A stretch of DNA of 64,000 nucleotides from an uncultured Roseburia sp. (lineage in GTDB: Bacteria > Bacillota > Clostridia > Lachnospirales > Lachnospiraceae). The position numbers were made by a program, and so were the translations under genes. Under the pieces are notes generated by a model that did not search any database, was not told where the DNA came from, and saw nothing but the letters and a program-made list of their open reading frames with translations. The DNA is taken from assembly GCA_934292805.1 (NCBI GenBank), contig CAKQXQ010000006.1, positions 1-64,000 of the forward strand. Direction: 5' to 3'. Below are positions 1 through 7,977 of this stretch, in pieces; position 1 is the stretch's first letter, and every line of letters starts with the position of its first letter.

Positions 1-99
1 CAAAAAGAAACTTTTCATATTTCTTTTGTGCAATTTGCTAATCAAGATTATAAAGCAGACCTTTTGACACCTGAATCCTATTACATAAAAACAGAATAA
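1..99 (+). CDS. 3' end of an unidentified upstream gene (partial)
   Basis: Frame 1 is open from the window edge to a TAA at 97-99, giving about 32 residues that end in Y-Y-I-K-T-E. The arabinose promoter and operators begin just after this stop, which fits a gene tail followed by an intergenic region. I do not recognise the protein. An arabinose regulator or an arabinoside hydrolase would suit the context, but nothing in the fragment shows it. Part of this stretch (46-78) is repeated almost exactly at 54485-54517, so it could instead be a non-coding repeat. Confidence 0.35.
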   Translation, partial: QKETFHISFVQFANQDYKADLLTPESYYIKTE

Positions 100-102
100 C
101 AC

Positions 103-138
103 AACTTGTATGTTTTATAAAGACAATTTGTACAAGTT
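103..138 (+). promoter_or_regulatory. Distal AraR-like operator candidate
   Basis: AACTTGTA at 103-110 is inverted as TACAAGTT at 131-138, with half-site centres 28 bp apart. The 3' half also reads ATTTGTACAAGT, close to the ATTTGTAC half-site known for Bacillus AraR. The same half-site forms the perfect inverted repeat at 199-228, so the two are probably bound by one repressor, possibly with looping. Which protein binds is inferred, not shown. Confidence 0.45.
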
Positions 139-198
139 TATTTTTTATATAAATATTGATTTTTCGCTATTTTCTTTGTTTACAGGATGAATATAAAA

Positions 199-228
199 AC
201 AACTTGTACACATCACTGTACAAGTTGT
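199..228 (+). promoter_or_regulatory. Perfect inverted-repeat operator upstream of araA
   Basis: ACAACTTGTACA (199-210) and TGTACAAGTTGT (217-228) are exact reverse complements with a 6-bp centre. The TTGTAC core resembles AraR operators of Firmicutes. The repeat covers the predicted -35 element and the spacer of the araA promoter, the expected geometry for repression relieved by arabinose. The repeat is seen directly; the AraR assignment is inferred from gene context. Confidence 0.6.
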
Positions 229-233
229 ATGAT
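205..233 (+). promoter_or_regulatory. Predicted araADK promoter
   Basis: A -35-like TTGTAC (205-210) and a -10 TATGAT (228-233) are separated by 17 bp, 46 bp upstream of the araA start codon. The inverted repeat at 199-228 lies directly over it. The -10 is good and the -35 is moderate. Confidence 0.5.
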
Positions 234-278
234 TTTTATAGAAACAATATCTGACGGGGTTTTTGAAAGGAGAAAACA

Positions 279-1775
279 ATGAAATTACAGAAAAATTACA
301 AATTTTGGTTCTGCACAGGTTCCCAGGATTTATATGGCGATGAATGTCTCTCACATGTTGCCGCACATTCGAAAGAGATTGTTGCCGCTTTAAACGCTTC
401 CGGTATTTTACCGTATGAAGTTGTATGGAAACCAACATTGATCACAAACGAACTGATCCGTAAAACATTTAATGAAGCAAATATTGACGATGAGTGTGCC
501 GGTATCATTACCTGGATGCATACTTTCTCTCCTGCCAAATCATGGATCCTTGGTTTACAGGAATTAAGAAAACCACTTCTTCATTTACATACACAATATA
601 ATATGGAGATCCCATATGATACAATAGACATGGATTTCATGAACGAAAACCAGGCTGCTCACGGCGACCGTGAATTTGGTCATATTGTAACCCGCATGAG
701 AATTCCAAGAAAAGTGGTTGTTGGACACTGGTCTGAAAAAGAAGTTCAGGAACAGATTGCCTCCTGGCAGCGTACAGCGATCGGTATTATTGAAAGCAGC
801 CATATCCGTGTTATGCGTGTCGCAGACAATATGCGTAATGTAGCTGTTACTGAAGGTGATAAAGTTGAAGCTCAGCTGAAATTCGGCTGGGAAGTAGATG
901 CTTATCCGGTCAATGAGATTGCAGAATCTGTTGCTGCTGTATCAGAATCTGATACCAACGAACTGGTGGATGAATATTACGATAAATACGAAATTTTACT
1001 GGAAGGCAGAGATCCTTTGGAATTCAAACGCCACGTTGCAGTACAGGCACAGATCGAGTTAGGTTTTGAGCGTTTTCTGGAAGAAAAGAATTATCAGGCA
1101 ATCGTGACACACTTCGGTGATCTTGGTTCCTTAAAACAGCTTCCTGGTCTTGCGATCCAGCGTCTGATGGAAAAAGGTTACGGTTTCGGTGCAGAAGGTG
1201 ACTGGAAAGTCGCTGCCATGGTACGTTTAATGAAGATCATGACTGCCGGAATGAAGGATGCAAAAGGAACTTCCATGTTAGAAGATTACACTTATAACCT
1301 TGTACCTGGAAAGGAAGGTATCCTTGAAGCTCATATGCTTGAAATCTGTCCATCCATTGCAGATGGCCCGATCACGATCAAATGCCAGCCTCTTTCCATG
1401 GGCAACAGAGAAGATCCTGCAAGACTTGTATTTACCTCCAAAGAAGGTCATGGTATCGCTACTTCCTTAGTAGATCTCGGCAACCGTTTCCGTCTTATCA
1501 TCAACGATGTGGACTGCAAAAAAACAGAGAAAGATATGCCAAAACTGCCAACTGCTACCAACTTCTGGGTTCCACAGCCTGATTTAAGAACCGGAGCCAA
1601 CGCATGGATCCTTGCCGGTGGTGCACATCATACTGCTTTCACTTACGATCTGACTGCTGAGCAGATGGGTGACTGGGCAGAGGCTATGGGTATTGAGGCT
1701 GTCTATATTGACAACGATACCAGAATCCGTGATTTCAAACGCGATCTTGCTCTCGGCGAAGTGATTTACCGTTAA
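279..1775 (+). CDS. araA: L-arabinose isomerase
   Basis: Converts L-arabinose to L-ribulose in the cytoplasm, the first step of the isomerase pathway. The 498-residue length matches the family (about 500). Recognisable features are the N-terminal F-W-F-C-T-G-S-Q-D-L-Y-G segment, the AEGDWK stretch, and the metal/active-site region with E-A-H-M-L-E-I-C-P-S and A-G-G-A-H-H-T near the C-terminus. The ATG at 279 follows AAAGGAG with good spacing. It is the first gene of araA-araD-araK; araD starts 33 nt downstream. Regulation is probably by an AraR-like repressor at 199-228. The last codons and the stop are imperfectly duplicated just downstream (1757-1795). Confidence 0.96.
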   Translation: MKLQKNYKFWFCTGSQDLYGDECLSHVAAHSKEIVAALNASGILPYEVVWKPTLITNELIRKTFNEANIDDECAGIITWMHTFSPAKSWILGLQELRKPLLHLHTQYNMEIPYDTIDMDFMNENQAAHGDREFGHIVTRMRIPRKVVVGHWSEKEVQEQIASWQRTAIGIIESSHIRVMRVADNMRNVAVTEGDKVEAQLKFGWEVDAYPVNEIAESVAAVSESDTNELVDEYYDKYEILLEGRDPLEFKRHVAVQAQIELGFERFLEEKNYQAIVTHFGDLGSLKQLPGLAIQRLMEKGYGFGAEGDWKVAAMVRLMKIMTAGMKDAKGTSMLEDYTYNLVPGKEGILEAHMLEICPSIADGPITIKCQPLSMGNREDPARLVFTSKEGHGIATSLVDLGNRFRLIINDVDCKKTEKDMPKLPTATNFWVPQPDLRTGANAWILAGGAHHTAFTYDLTAEQMGDWAEAMGIEAVYIDNDTRIRDFKRDLALGEVIYR

Positions 1776-1795
1776 GTGAAGTATTTTACCGTTAA
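1757..1795 (+). repeat. Imperfect 19-bp tandem duplication at the araA stop
   Basis: Positions 1757-1775 (araA C-terminal codons plus TAA) and 1777-1795 match at 16 of 19 bases, both ending in TTTACCGTTAA. The second copy sits in the araA-araD gap just before the araD ribosome site, so the spacer probably arose by a short slippage duplication. Confidence 0.7.
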
Positions 1796-1808
1796 ATGGA
1801 GGAAATGT

Positions 1809-2504
1809 ATGTTAGAAGAACTTAAAAAACAGGTTTATGAAGCTAATATGGAACTTCCGCATCGTGGTCTCATCACTTATACATGGGGAAATGTCAGCGG
1901 TATCGACCGTGAAAGCGGATACTTTGTGATCAAACCGAGCGGAGTTGACTATGATAAATTAACACCGGATGACATGGTAGTCATGGATTTATCCGGCAAT
2001 AAAATCGAAGGAAAATATAATCCAAGCTCTGACACAAAAACCCACCTTGAATTATATAAAAAATATCCGGAAATCGGAGGGATCGTGCACACCCATTCCC
2101 CTGAAGCAACTTCCTGGGCACAGGCTGGCAGAGATATTCCACTCTATGGAACAACTCATGCCGACTACTTCTTCGGTCCGATCCCATGTGCAAGAAATCT
2201 TACTCCGGAAGAGATTGATGAAGACTATGAAAAAAATACCGGTGTTGTCATTATCGAAACTTTTGAAACACGCAGTATAAATCCAATGTATACACCAGGT
2301 GTTTTGTGTTCCAACCACGGACCATTCACATGGGGGAAAAATGCAGCCGAAGCAGTTCATAATGCTGTCGTTCTGGAAGAAGTTGCGAAAATGGCAGCCA
2401 AAACCGAACTGATCAATCCTGATGTAAAACCTGCTCCTGACTGTATCCGCGACAAGCATTTCTTCCGTAAACACGGAGCAAATGCATACTATGGCCAGAA
2501 TTAA
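1809..2504 (+). CDS. araD: L-ribulose-5-phosphate 4-epimerase
   Basis: A class II aldolase/epimerase fold enzyme that converts L-ribulose 5-phosphate to D-xylulose 5-phosphate, the exit of the arabinose pathway into the pentose phosphate route. The ATG at 1809 is chosen because TGGAGGA lies just upstream; a GTG at 1776 in the same frame has no ribosome site. The resulting 231 residues equal the usual AraD length. Visible motifs are G-N-V-S-G with K-P-S-G (phosphate binding), V-H-T-H-S-P (metal-binding histidines), G-T-T-H-A-D, and a C-terminal S-N-H-G-P-F metal-histidine region. araK follows after 30 nt. Confidence 0.95.
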   Translation: MLEELKKQVYEANMELPHRGLITYTWGNVSGIDRESGYFVIKPSGVDYDKLTPDDMVVMDLSGNKIEGKYNPSSDTKTHLELYKKYPEIGGIVHTHSPEATSWAQAGRDIPLYGTTHADYFFGPIPCARNLTPEEIDEDYEKNTGVVIIETFETRSINPMYTPGVLCSNHGPFTWGKNAAEAVHNAVVLEEVAKMAAKTELINPDVKPAPDCIRDKHFFRKHGANAYYGQN

Positions 2505-2534
2505 TTTTTCAGATTAAGAACGGAGAATTTTATT

Positions 2535-4127
2535 ATGAAAAACTATAAAGAATATATTGAGAGTGGCAAAGCAGTTCTTGGCATCGAATTCGGTTCCACC
2601 AGGATCAAAGGGGTATTGATCGGACCGGATAACGAGCCGATCGCACAGGGAAACCACGACTGGGAAAACCAGCTTATAGATGGCATCTGGACTTACAGTC
2701 TTGATGCCATCTGGAATGGTCTTACGGACTGCTACAGCAATCTTTTAAGGGATGTAAAAGAAAAATACGACTGTACGATCACAACGCTTGCATCACTTGG
2801 ATTTTCCGGCATGATGCATGGTTATATGGCATTCGATCAGAATGGCAATCTTCTTGTACCATTCCGTACCTGGAGAAATACGATCACAGCCCAGGCTTCC
2901 GAAGAGCTGACAGCTCTCTTCCATTACCACGTACCGCAGCGTTGGAGCGTTGCACACCTATATCAGGCAATGTTAAAAAAAGAACCTCATCTTTCAAAGA
3001 TTTCTTCCCTGTTCACGCTTGCCGGATATATCAACTGGCAGATGACCGGTGAAAAAGTGATTGGTGTCGGAGAGGCTTCTGGAATGTTTCCGATTGATAT
3101 CAATACGCATGACTATAATCAGAAAATGGTCGATCTGTTCGATGAGAAGGCTGCCCTTTTCGGTTATTCCTTCCATCTTAGGGATCTTCTTCCAAAAACT
3201 GCTCTTGCAGGCGATATCGCCGGATATCTTACCGAAGAAGGTGCAAAAAGATTAGATATAAGCGGTAACTTAAAAGCCGGAATCCCGATCGCTCCTGCAG
3301 AAGGTGATGCCGGAACCGGAATGACTGCAACCAACAGTGTTGCTGTCCGTACCGGTAATGTTTCAGCCGGAACCTCTGTTTTTGGAATGATCGTACTGGA
3401 GCAGGATTTAAAAGATGTCCATGATGAAATCGATCTTGTGACTACACCGGACGGACACCTTGTAGCTATGGCACACTGCAACAACTGTACTTCCGACCTG
3501 AATGCATGGGTTAATCTTTTCCATGAATTTGCAAAAGCTGCCGGAATCAACATGTCTATGGATGATTTATATGGCACACTTTATCATAAGGCAATGGAAG
3601 GCGATGCCGACTGCGGCGGTCTTCTTGCGTACAATTATTTTTCCGGCGAGCACATCACCGGATTTGAAGAAGGACGCCCTCTGTTCGTAAGAACCCCTGA
3701 CAGTTCTTTCAATCTTGCGAATTTCATGCGTACCAACCTATATGCATCTCTCGCTGTTTTAAAGACGGGATTGGATATTCTGATCAAAGAAGAAGATGTT
3801 AAAATCGACGAGATTTTCGGTCATGGCGGACTTTTCAAGACAAAAGGTGTCGGACAGAATATTCTTGCTGCCGCTTTAAATACACCTGTTTCCGTTATGG
3901 AAACTGCCGGTGAAGGAGGTGCCTGGGGCATGGCACTTCTTGCTTCCTACATGATTCATAAAAAAGATGGGGAAAGCTTAGATATTTACCTTACAGATCA
4001 TGTTTTCAAAGGCAATACCGGATCCAAAGTGGATCCGGATCCAGCAGATGTTGCCGGATTTGAAGCTTTCATAAATCGTTACACAAAAGGGCTTGCGATC
4101 GAGCGGGCAGCTGTAGAACATATGTAA
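2535..4127 (+). CDS. araK: FGGY carbohydrate kinase, probable L-ribulokinase (AraK type)
   Basis: An ATP-dependent sugar kinase of 530 residues, expected to phosphorylate L-ribulose and so complete the arabinose pathway. The N-terminal G-I-E-F-G-S-T-R-I-K-G phosphate-binding segment, the G-F-S-G-M-M-H-G and R-T-W-R-N region, and the C-terminal G-H-G-G-L-F-K-T and A-G-E-G-G-A-W-G segments are typical of FGGY kinases. It is not of the classical AraB type and is often labelled xylulokinase. In clostridia a non-orthologous kinase named AraK does this step, and the position directly after araA-araD makes that the best reading. Xylulokinase activity cannot be excluded from sequence. Confidence 0.85.
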   Translation: MKNYKEYIESGKAVLGIEFGSTRIKGVLIGPDNEPIAQGNHDWENQLIDGIWTYSLDAIWNGLTDCYSNLLRDVKEKYDCTITTLASLGFSGMMHGYMAFDQNGNLLVPFRTWRNTITAQASEELTALFHYHVPQRWSVAHLYQAMLKKEPHLSKISSLFTLAGYINWQMTGEKVIGVGEASGMFPIDINTHDYNQKMVDLFDEKAALFGYSFHLRDLLPKTALAGDIAGYLTEEGAKRLDISGNLKAGIPIAPAEGDAGTGMTATNSVAVRTGNVSAGTSVFGMIVLEQDLKDVHDEIDLVTTPDGHLVAMAHCNNCTSDLNAWVNLFHEFAKAAGINMSMDDLYGTLYHKAMEGDADCGGLLAYNYFSGEHITGFEEGRPLFVRTPDSSFNLANFMRTNLYASLAVLKTGLDILIKEEDVKIDEIFGHGGLFKTKGVGQNILAAALNTPVSVMETAGEGGAWGMALLASYMIHKKDGESLDIYLTDHVFKGNTGSKVDPDPADVAGFEAFINRYTKGLAIERAAVEHM

Positions 4128-4131
4128 TCTG

Positions 4132-4157
4132 AAAAAGAATCTCGCTTGCGAGATTCT
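4132..4157 (-). terminator. Terminator hairpin between araK and the AI-2E-family gene
   Basis: AGAATCTCGC/GCGAGATTCT is a perfect inverted repeat at 4136-4157. On the minus strand it is followed by TTTTT, so it can terminate transcription of the convergent minus-strand gene. It may also stop araK readthrough less efficiently. Confidence 0.75.
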
Positions 4158-4228
4158 CCGCCTGCGGCGGGTCGCAATATGCGACATGCTTCTTATCCGC
4201 TGCAGTGCGATCCTCGCGGAGCGTTTTT
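4158..4228. repeat. Cluster of short hairpins ending in a 26-bp repeat
   Basis: Three structures follow the terminator: CCGC/GCGG (4158-4170), GTCGCA/TGCGAC (4171-4185) and a 26-bp sequence (4203-4228) that recurs at 59393-59418 with a single mismatch and ends in TTTTT. This is a tandem array of palindromic units in a convergent intergenic region, probably a copy of a dispersed repeat that doubles as a plus-strand terminator. Confidence 0.6.
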
Positions 4229-4260
4229 ATTATTATAATAGCAAACTTTGTTTTTATTGC

Positions 4261-5400
4261 TTATTCTTTCTTTTCTGCTGGCACCTGCCGGAACCTGTTG
4301 AAATCTGATACGATTTCTTTTATGCACCATACAAAAGTATCAAAGGCACCTGCCTCATATAAATTGATCAATATCATTCCGATCGGGATTGCAAGGATCA
4401 TTCCTGCCACACTGCTGATACGATATCCGAGGAACATAAAGAATAACGCTGCAAACGGATCCAGTCCGACAGAGTCTCCGATCAGCTTCGGCTGTACAAG
4501 CTGATGTACAACAAGCGATACGATATACAGGATGATCATTCCCACCGCTGTTGTATAATTTCCGGAAAAAAGCTTGATAACTGCCCATGGACATAATATA
4601 GTTCCTGTTCCAAATACCGGAAGCATATCAAGGAACGCAATTCCAAATGCGATCAGCCATGCAAAATCCACACGAAGGATCACAAGTCCGATGAGAAGGA
4701 TCACATAGATCACTCCCATAATCTTAAACTGGGCTTTAAAATATCCTCCGACAACTACTGTCAGCTGTCTGTAAATACGACCTGCCTTTTCTAAAAATCC
4801 TGCTGAGAGACGGCTCTCCACACCATGGATCATTTTATCTTTATCCGCAATAAAAAAATATGCTGCCATTAATCCGACGATCACACTGACCAATACATCC
4901 GGAAGGCTTTTTGCAAAGCTTCCGATCGTTGTCAATGTTGAACTGTCTGTCCCGGATACTATATTTTTCAGGAAATCCTGGATTGCAGCTCCGATCGAAC
5001 TCAGATCAATCCCCTGTGTAAAAGGCAGTCTGTCCAACATTAACTGTAACTGATGAATTGCCTCTGAGAACTCATTCCCGGCGTTTGCAGACATTGTAGG
5101 CAGATAGGCTAAGAATCCTCCAATCCCCTTTGCAAGAACTGATCCTACGCCATAACAGACGAATACAACAAGACCAATCACCAGTATGATCATAATAACA
5201 GATCCGTATTTCCGCTTGATCTTAATCCTTTTTTCTAAAAACTTTACAACCGGATTGGCTATCATTGCAAAAATCAATCCTACCACAAATGGCATAAAAT
5301 AGACCAGTATTTTCGGAAGAAATACCATGATAAAAACAAGCAGGGCAGCTGCCCATAACAGGTTACATACAATCTTTAGGTACTTTGTTCTCATGCTCAT
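4261..5400 (-). CDS. AI-2E family (PerM/YtvI-like) membrane protein
   Basis: A polytopic inner-membrane protein of 379 residues with about seven to eight hydrophobic segments: two near residues 10-45, one near 65-90, and the rest after residue 160. The C-terminal part carries H-Q-L-V-Q-P-K-L-I-G-D-S-V-G-L-D-P, a conserved signature of the family. Members have been linked to autoinducer-2 export, Na+/H+ antiport or, for sporulation homologues, channel-like roles, so the substrate here is unknown. It stands alone, ending at the hairpin cluster downstream of the arabinose operon. A TATAAT at 5485-5490 (minus strand) is a possible -10. Confidence 0.85.
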   Translation of the reverse strand: MSMRTKYLKIVCNLLWAAALLVFIMVFLPKILVYFMPFVVGLIFAMIANPVVKFLEKRIKIKRKYGSVIMIILVIGLVVFVCYGVGSVLAKGIGGFLAYLPTMSANAGNEFSEAIHQLQLMLDRLPFTQGIDLSSIGAAIQDFLKNIVSGTDSSTLTTIGSFAKSLPDVLVSVIVGLMAAYFFIADKDKMIHGVESRLSAGFLEKAGRIYRQLTVVVGGYFKAQFKIMGVIYVILLIGLVILRVDFAWLIAFGIAFLDMLPVFGTGTILCPWAVIKLFSGNYTTAVGMIILYIVSLVVHQLVQPKLIGDSVGLDPFAALFFMFLGYRISSVAGMILAIPIGMILINLYEAGAFDTFVWCIKEIVSDFNRFRQVPAEKKE

Positions 5401-5566
5401 ATAATGTTTTAAAATACTCCTTTATTCTGCTGCTCTTTTTGATTTGACATTTATCAATAACAGCTGCACTTTTCATTTCCGGATATTATATCATAAATAC
5501 ATGAAACTTTTTTGCTTTTTTTAATGTTTAATACTTTCTTAACTATTTTTATTTTTTGATAAGATT

Positions 5567-6535
5567 TTATTCCAGTGCTGTATAATCAAGACCAATTTGT
5601 TTTCGTATCTCATCCATAATATGCATCACATCACTTGTTGCCTTCAATGGAACCAGTTCACTTTCTTTCAGGCCTCGTTTTATCTCATCTGAAACAATAT
5701 TAAATTCATTCAGGTATAAATTAATATTTGGTCCACTAAACACCTCTTTTTGAAACAGTCCTCTCTTTAAAGTGACTTTATTCGCTGCATGGTAAAATAA
5801 ACTTTTTACAGTTGCCTTCTCGCCTTTCAGCGTCATCTTTTCCAAGCCTTTCATGTCTATGATTGATGCACTGATATTTGCCACTGTGCCATTTGCAAAT
5901 GTCATTTTAACATCTTCACATTCATCGATACCATTTGCAATTTTTCCTTTGCTCTCAATTTTAACCGGATACCCAAAAAGACGATATGCATAGGTTATCG
6001 GATAAACTGTAATATCAAGTAATGCCCCACCTGCACGTTTTGGATCAGAAACCCTTGGTGCATAGCTGATCGATCTCATATGGTATGTAAAATCTGCCTC
6101 TCTGATCACACCAAGCTTTCCTTCATCATTCCACTTTTTCACCTGATTTGCCGCTGCACCAAACCAGGTCCACATAGCTTCTGCAAGATACAGATTTTTC
6201 TCACCTGCAATCCGTATCAGTTCATCCGTCTCTTCTGCTGTTACAGTAAATGCCTTCTCACAAAAAACCGGTTTGCCAAGTTCCAGTGCCTCTTTTACAT
6301 AGCGGAAATGTGCATTATGAGGCGTTACAACATAAACAGCTTCTACACCTTCCGCAAGAATTGCTTCTTCTGCTGTCTGATATGCTGTTGTTCCATATTT
6401 TTCAGCGAATTTCTTTCCGTTTTCATAATTTCTTGTATAACAGGATACTATTTTATGATTTCCTGCACTTATCTGTTTTGCAACTTCTTCTGCAAGCCTT
6501 CCTGTTCCGATAAAACACCAGCCAAATTTGTCCAT
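5567..6535 (-). CDS. Gfo/Idh/MocA-family NAD(P)-dependent oxidoreductase
   Basis: A 322-residue soluble dehydrogenase. The N-terminus is a Rossmann fold with C-F-I-G-T-G-R-L-A-E-E-V, and the usual catalytic E-K-P motif appears as C-E-K-A-F-T around residue 95. The C-terminal half is the alpha/beta domain that forms the substrate site. Substrates in this family are sugars, inositols and related polyols; none can be assigned here. It starts 26 nt after the end of nicotinate phosphoribosyltransferase, so the two are probably co-transcribed, though no functional link is obvious beyond NAD dependence. Confidence 0.85.
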   Translation of the reverse strand: MDKFGWCFIGTGRLAEEVAKQISAGNHKIVSCYTRNYENGKKFAEKYGTTAYQTAEEAILAEGVEAVYVVTPHNAHFRYVKEALELGKPVFCEKAFTVTAEETDELIRIAGEKNLYLAEAMWTWFGAAANQVKKWNDEGKLGVIREADFTYHMRSISYAPRVSDPKRAGGALLDITVYPITYAYRLFGYPVKIESKGKIANGIDECEDVKMTFANGTVANISASIIDMKGLEKMTLKGEKATVKSLFYHAANKVTLKRGLFQKEVFSGPNINLYLNEFNIVSDEIKRGLKESELVPLKATSDVMHIMDEIRKQIGLDYTALE

Positions 6536-6561
6536 ATTATTTCCTGCCCTTAGCGATTCTT

Positions 6562-7770
6562 CTATCTGTCATTCTCCATTCGCCAACTGATGCATCTCTG
6601 GAGGTATTCCACATATTCCGGGTTCTTGCACATTCCCTTACCGTCCGTATCTGAGATCTTGGCTACATCCATTCCATTGCATTTTGTTGTCTTCATTACA
6701 ATATTCAGTGCTTCTTCCTCAGTATCGTTGGAAATATATGTTCCGATTCCGAATGCAACCTTCACTTTTCCTGCAAAATAAGCTGCGATGTCATTCGCTT
6801 TTTTGAAATCCAGACTGTCACTGAACAAAAGTGTCTTTGTCTTTGGATCAATTCCAAGACTCTCATAATGCCGGATCATCTTATCTCCCCATTCATACGG
6901 ATCTCCACTGTCATGACGCACTCCTGAGAATAAAGTCGCATAAGTCAGCTGGAAATCTCTTAAGAAACAGTCTGTCGTGATCGCATCTGTCAAAGCAATA
7001 CCATTTAAAATTCCATATTCCTTAACCCATGCATCCAGTGCATACCAGTTAGAATATGCAGGATTATGTTTGTGATTGCCCTGTCCTACGCACATAATCC
7101 ATTCATGTGCCATGGTTCCAACCGGTGTGATATTGTATTTCTTTGCAAGATAAACGTTCGAAGTTCCGAGAAATGAGGAATCCGGATACTGGTTTTCATT
7201 TAATTTTCTGACTGCAAGCTCCTGTGCTTCTGCAGAAAGTCTTCTTCTCAATCCAAACTCACTGAATACCCCAAGCTTATATGTATCTTCTTTTAATAAC
7301 CGGATTTTCTCATCCAGACGTTTTTCAAAGCTTACAAGCAGCTCCTCATAATTATATGCCATGCGGAAGTATACTTCATTGACAATTGCAAGCGTAGGAA
7401 TCTCATACATAGACGTATTTAACCACGTTCCGAATGTTTCGATCGTTAATCCACACGGAGCATCTTCTGTAATTTCAAAATCAGCATATCTAGGCTGCCA
7501 GAGTCTTAAAAAATCCACATAGCTTCCCTTCATCCATTTTACTTTATGAAGATATTCCAGTTCTTCTTCGGAAAAACGCAGGTCACAGTACGCTTTGATC
7601 TGCTCTTTGATCTCTTCCACCATCTCATGTGTAAAATGCACATCTGTATTTCTGCACTTAAATGACCATGTTGTCTTATAGTCTGAATACTGATGATAAA
7701 TACACTGACCCATGGAAAACTTATACATATCTGTCTCTAATAAACTTGTAATAATTGGTTTTAATAACAT
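6562..7770 (-). CDS. pncB: Nicotinate phosphoribosyltransferase
   Basis: Joins nicotinate to PRPP to give nicotinate mononucleotide in the Preiss-Handler NAD salvage route. Family markers are the N-terminal L-L-E-T-D-M-Y-K-F-S-M, G-T-M-A-H-E-W (probably the histidine phosphorylated in this family), S-G-V-R-H-D-S-G-D-P and L-F-S-D-S-L-D-F. The ATG at 7770 gives 402 residues, like E. coli PncB, and follows AAGGGGAAG. An upstream in-frame ATG at 7830 also has a GGGAAGG site and would add 20 residues without family similarity. NAD synthetase, a later step of the same route, lies at 32567-34480. Confidence 0.92.
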   Translation of the reverse strand: MLLKPIITSLLETDMYKFSMGQCIYHQYSDYKTTWSFKCRNTDVHFTHEMVEEIKEQIKAYCDLRFSEEELEYLHKVKWMKGSYVDFLRLWQPRYADFEITEDAPCGLTIETFGTWLNTSMYEIPTLAIVNEVYFRMAYNYEELLVSFEKRLDEKIRLLKEDTYKLGVFSEFGLRRRLSAEAQELAVRKLNENQYPDSSFLGTSNVYLAKKYNITPVGTMAHEWIMCVGQGNHKHNPAYSNWYALDAWVKEYGILNGIALTDAITTDCFLRDFQLTYATLFSGVRHDSGDPYEWGDKMIRHYESLGIDPKTKTLLFSDSLDFKKANDIAAYFAGKVKVAFGIGTYISNDTEEEALNIVMKTTKCNGMDVAKISDTDGKGMCKNPEYVEYLQRCISWRMENDR

Positions 7771-7977
7771 TTTTCTTCCCCTTATTCCTTGCACGCAGTC
7801 TGATAAGAAGACCTGTCTTTCATCATTCATTGCCTTCCCTGTGGCATATATCTTTCTATAAAATTATAATAATGTTTTAGTACAATTTTTTTTATAATAG
7901 TCGTATTTTTCTGCTATGTCAATAAAAAGCGGCGACTCCTTTGCATCATTTCCGGCATTTCCATCTATTTGTACATA

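Noticed and set aside
52..233. Several TTG/TATA-like pairs upstream of araA, including a TTGACA at 64-69
   Set aside because: The TTGACA has no properly spaced -10 and lies in the open frame that ends at 99. The pair at 205-233 has correct spacing and overlaps the operator.
7771..7977. Region upstream of pncB examined for a NiaR operator or riboswitch
   Set aside because: It is AT-rich with loose -10-like sequences, but no inverted repeat or known aptamer could be supported.
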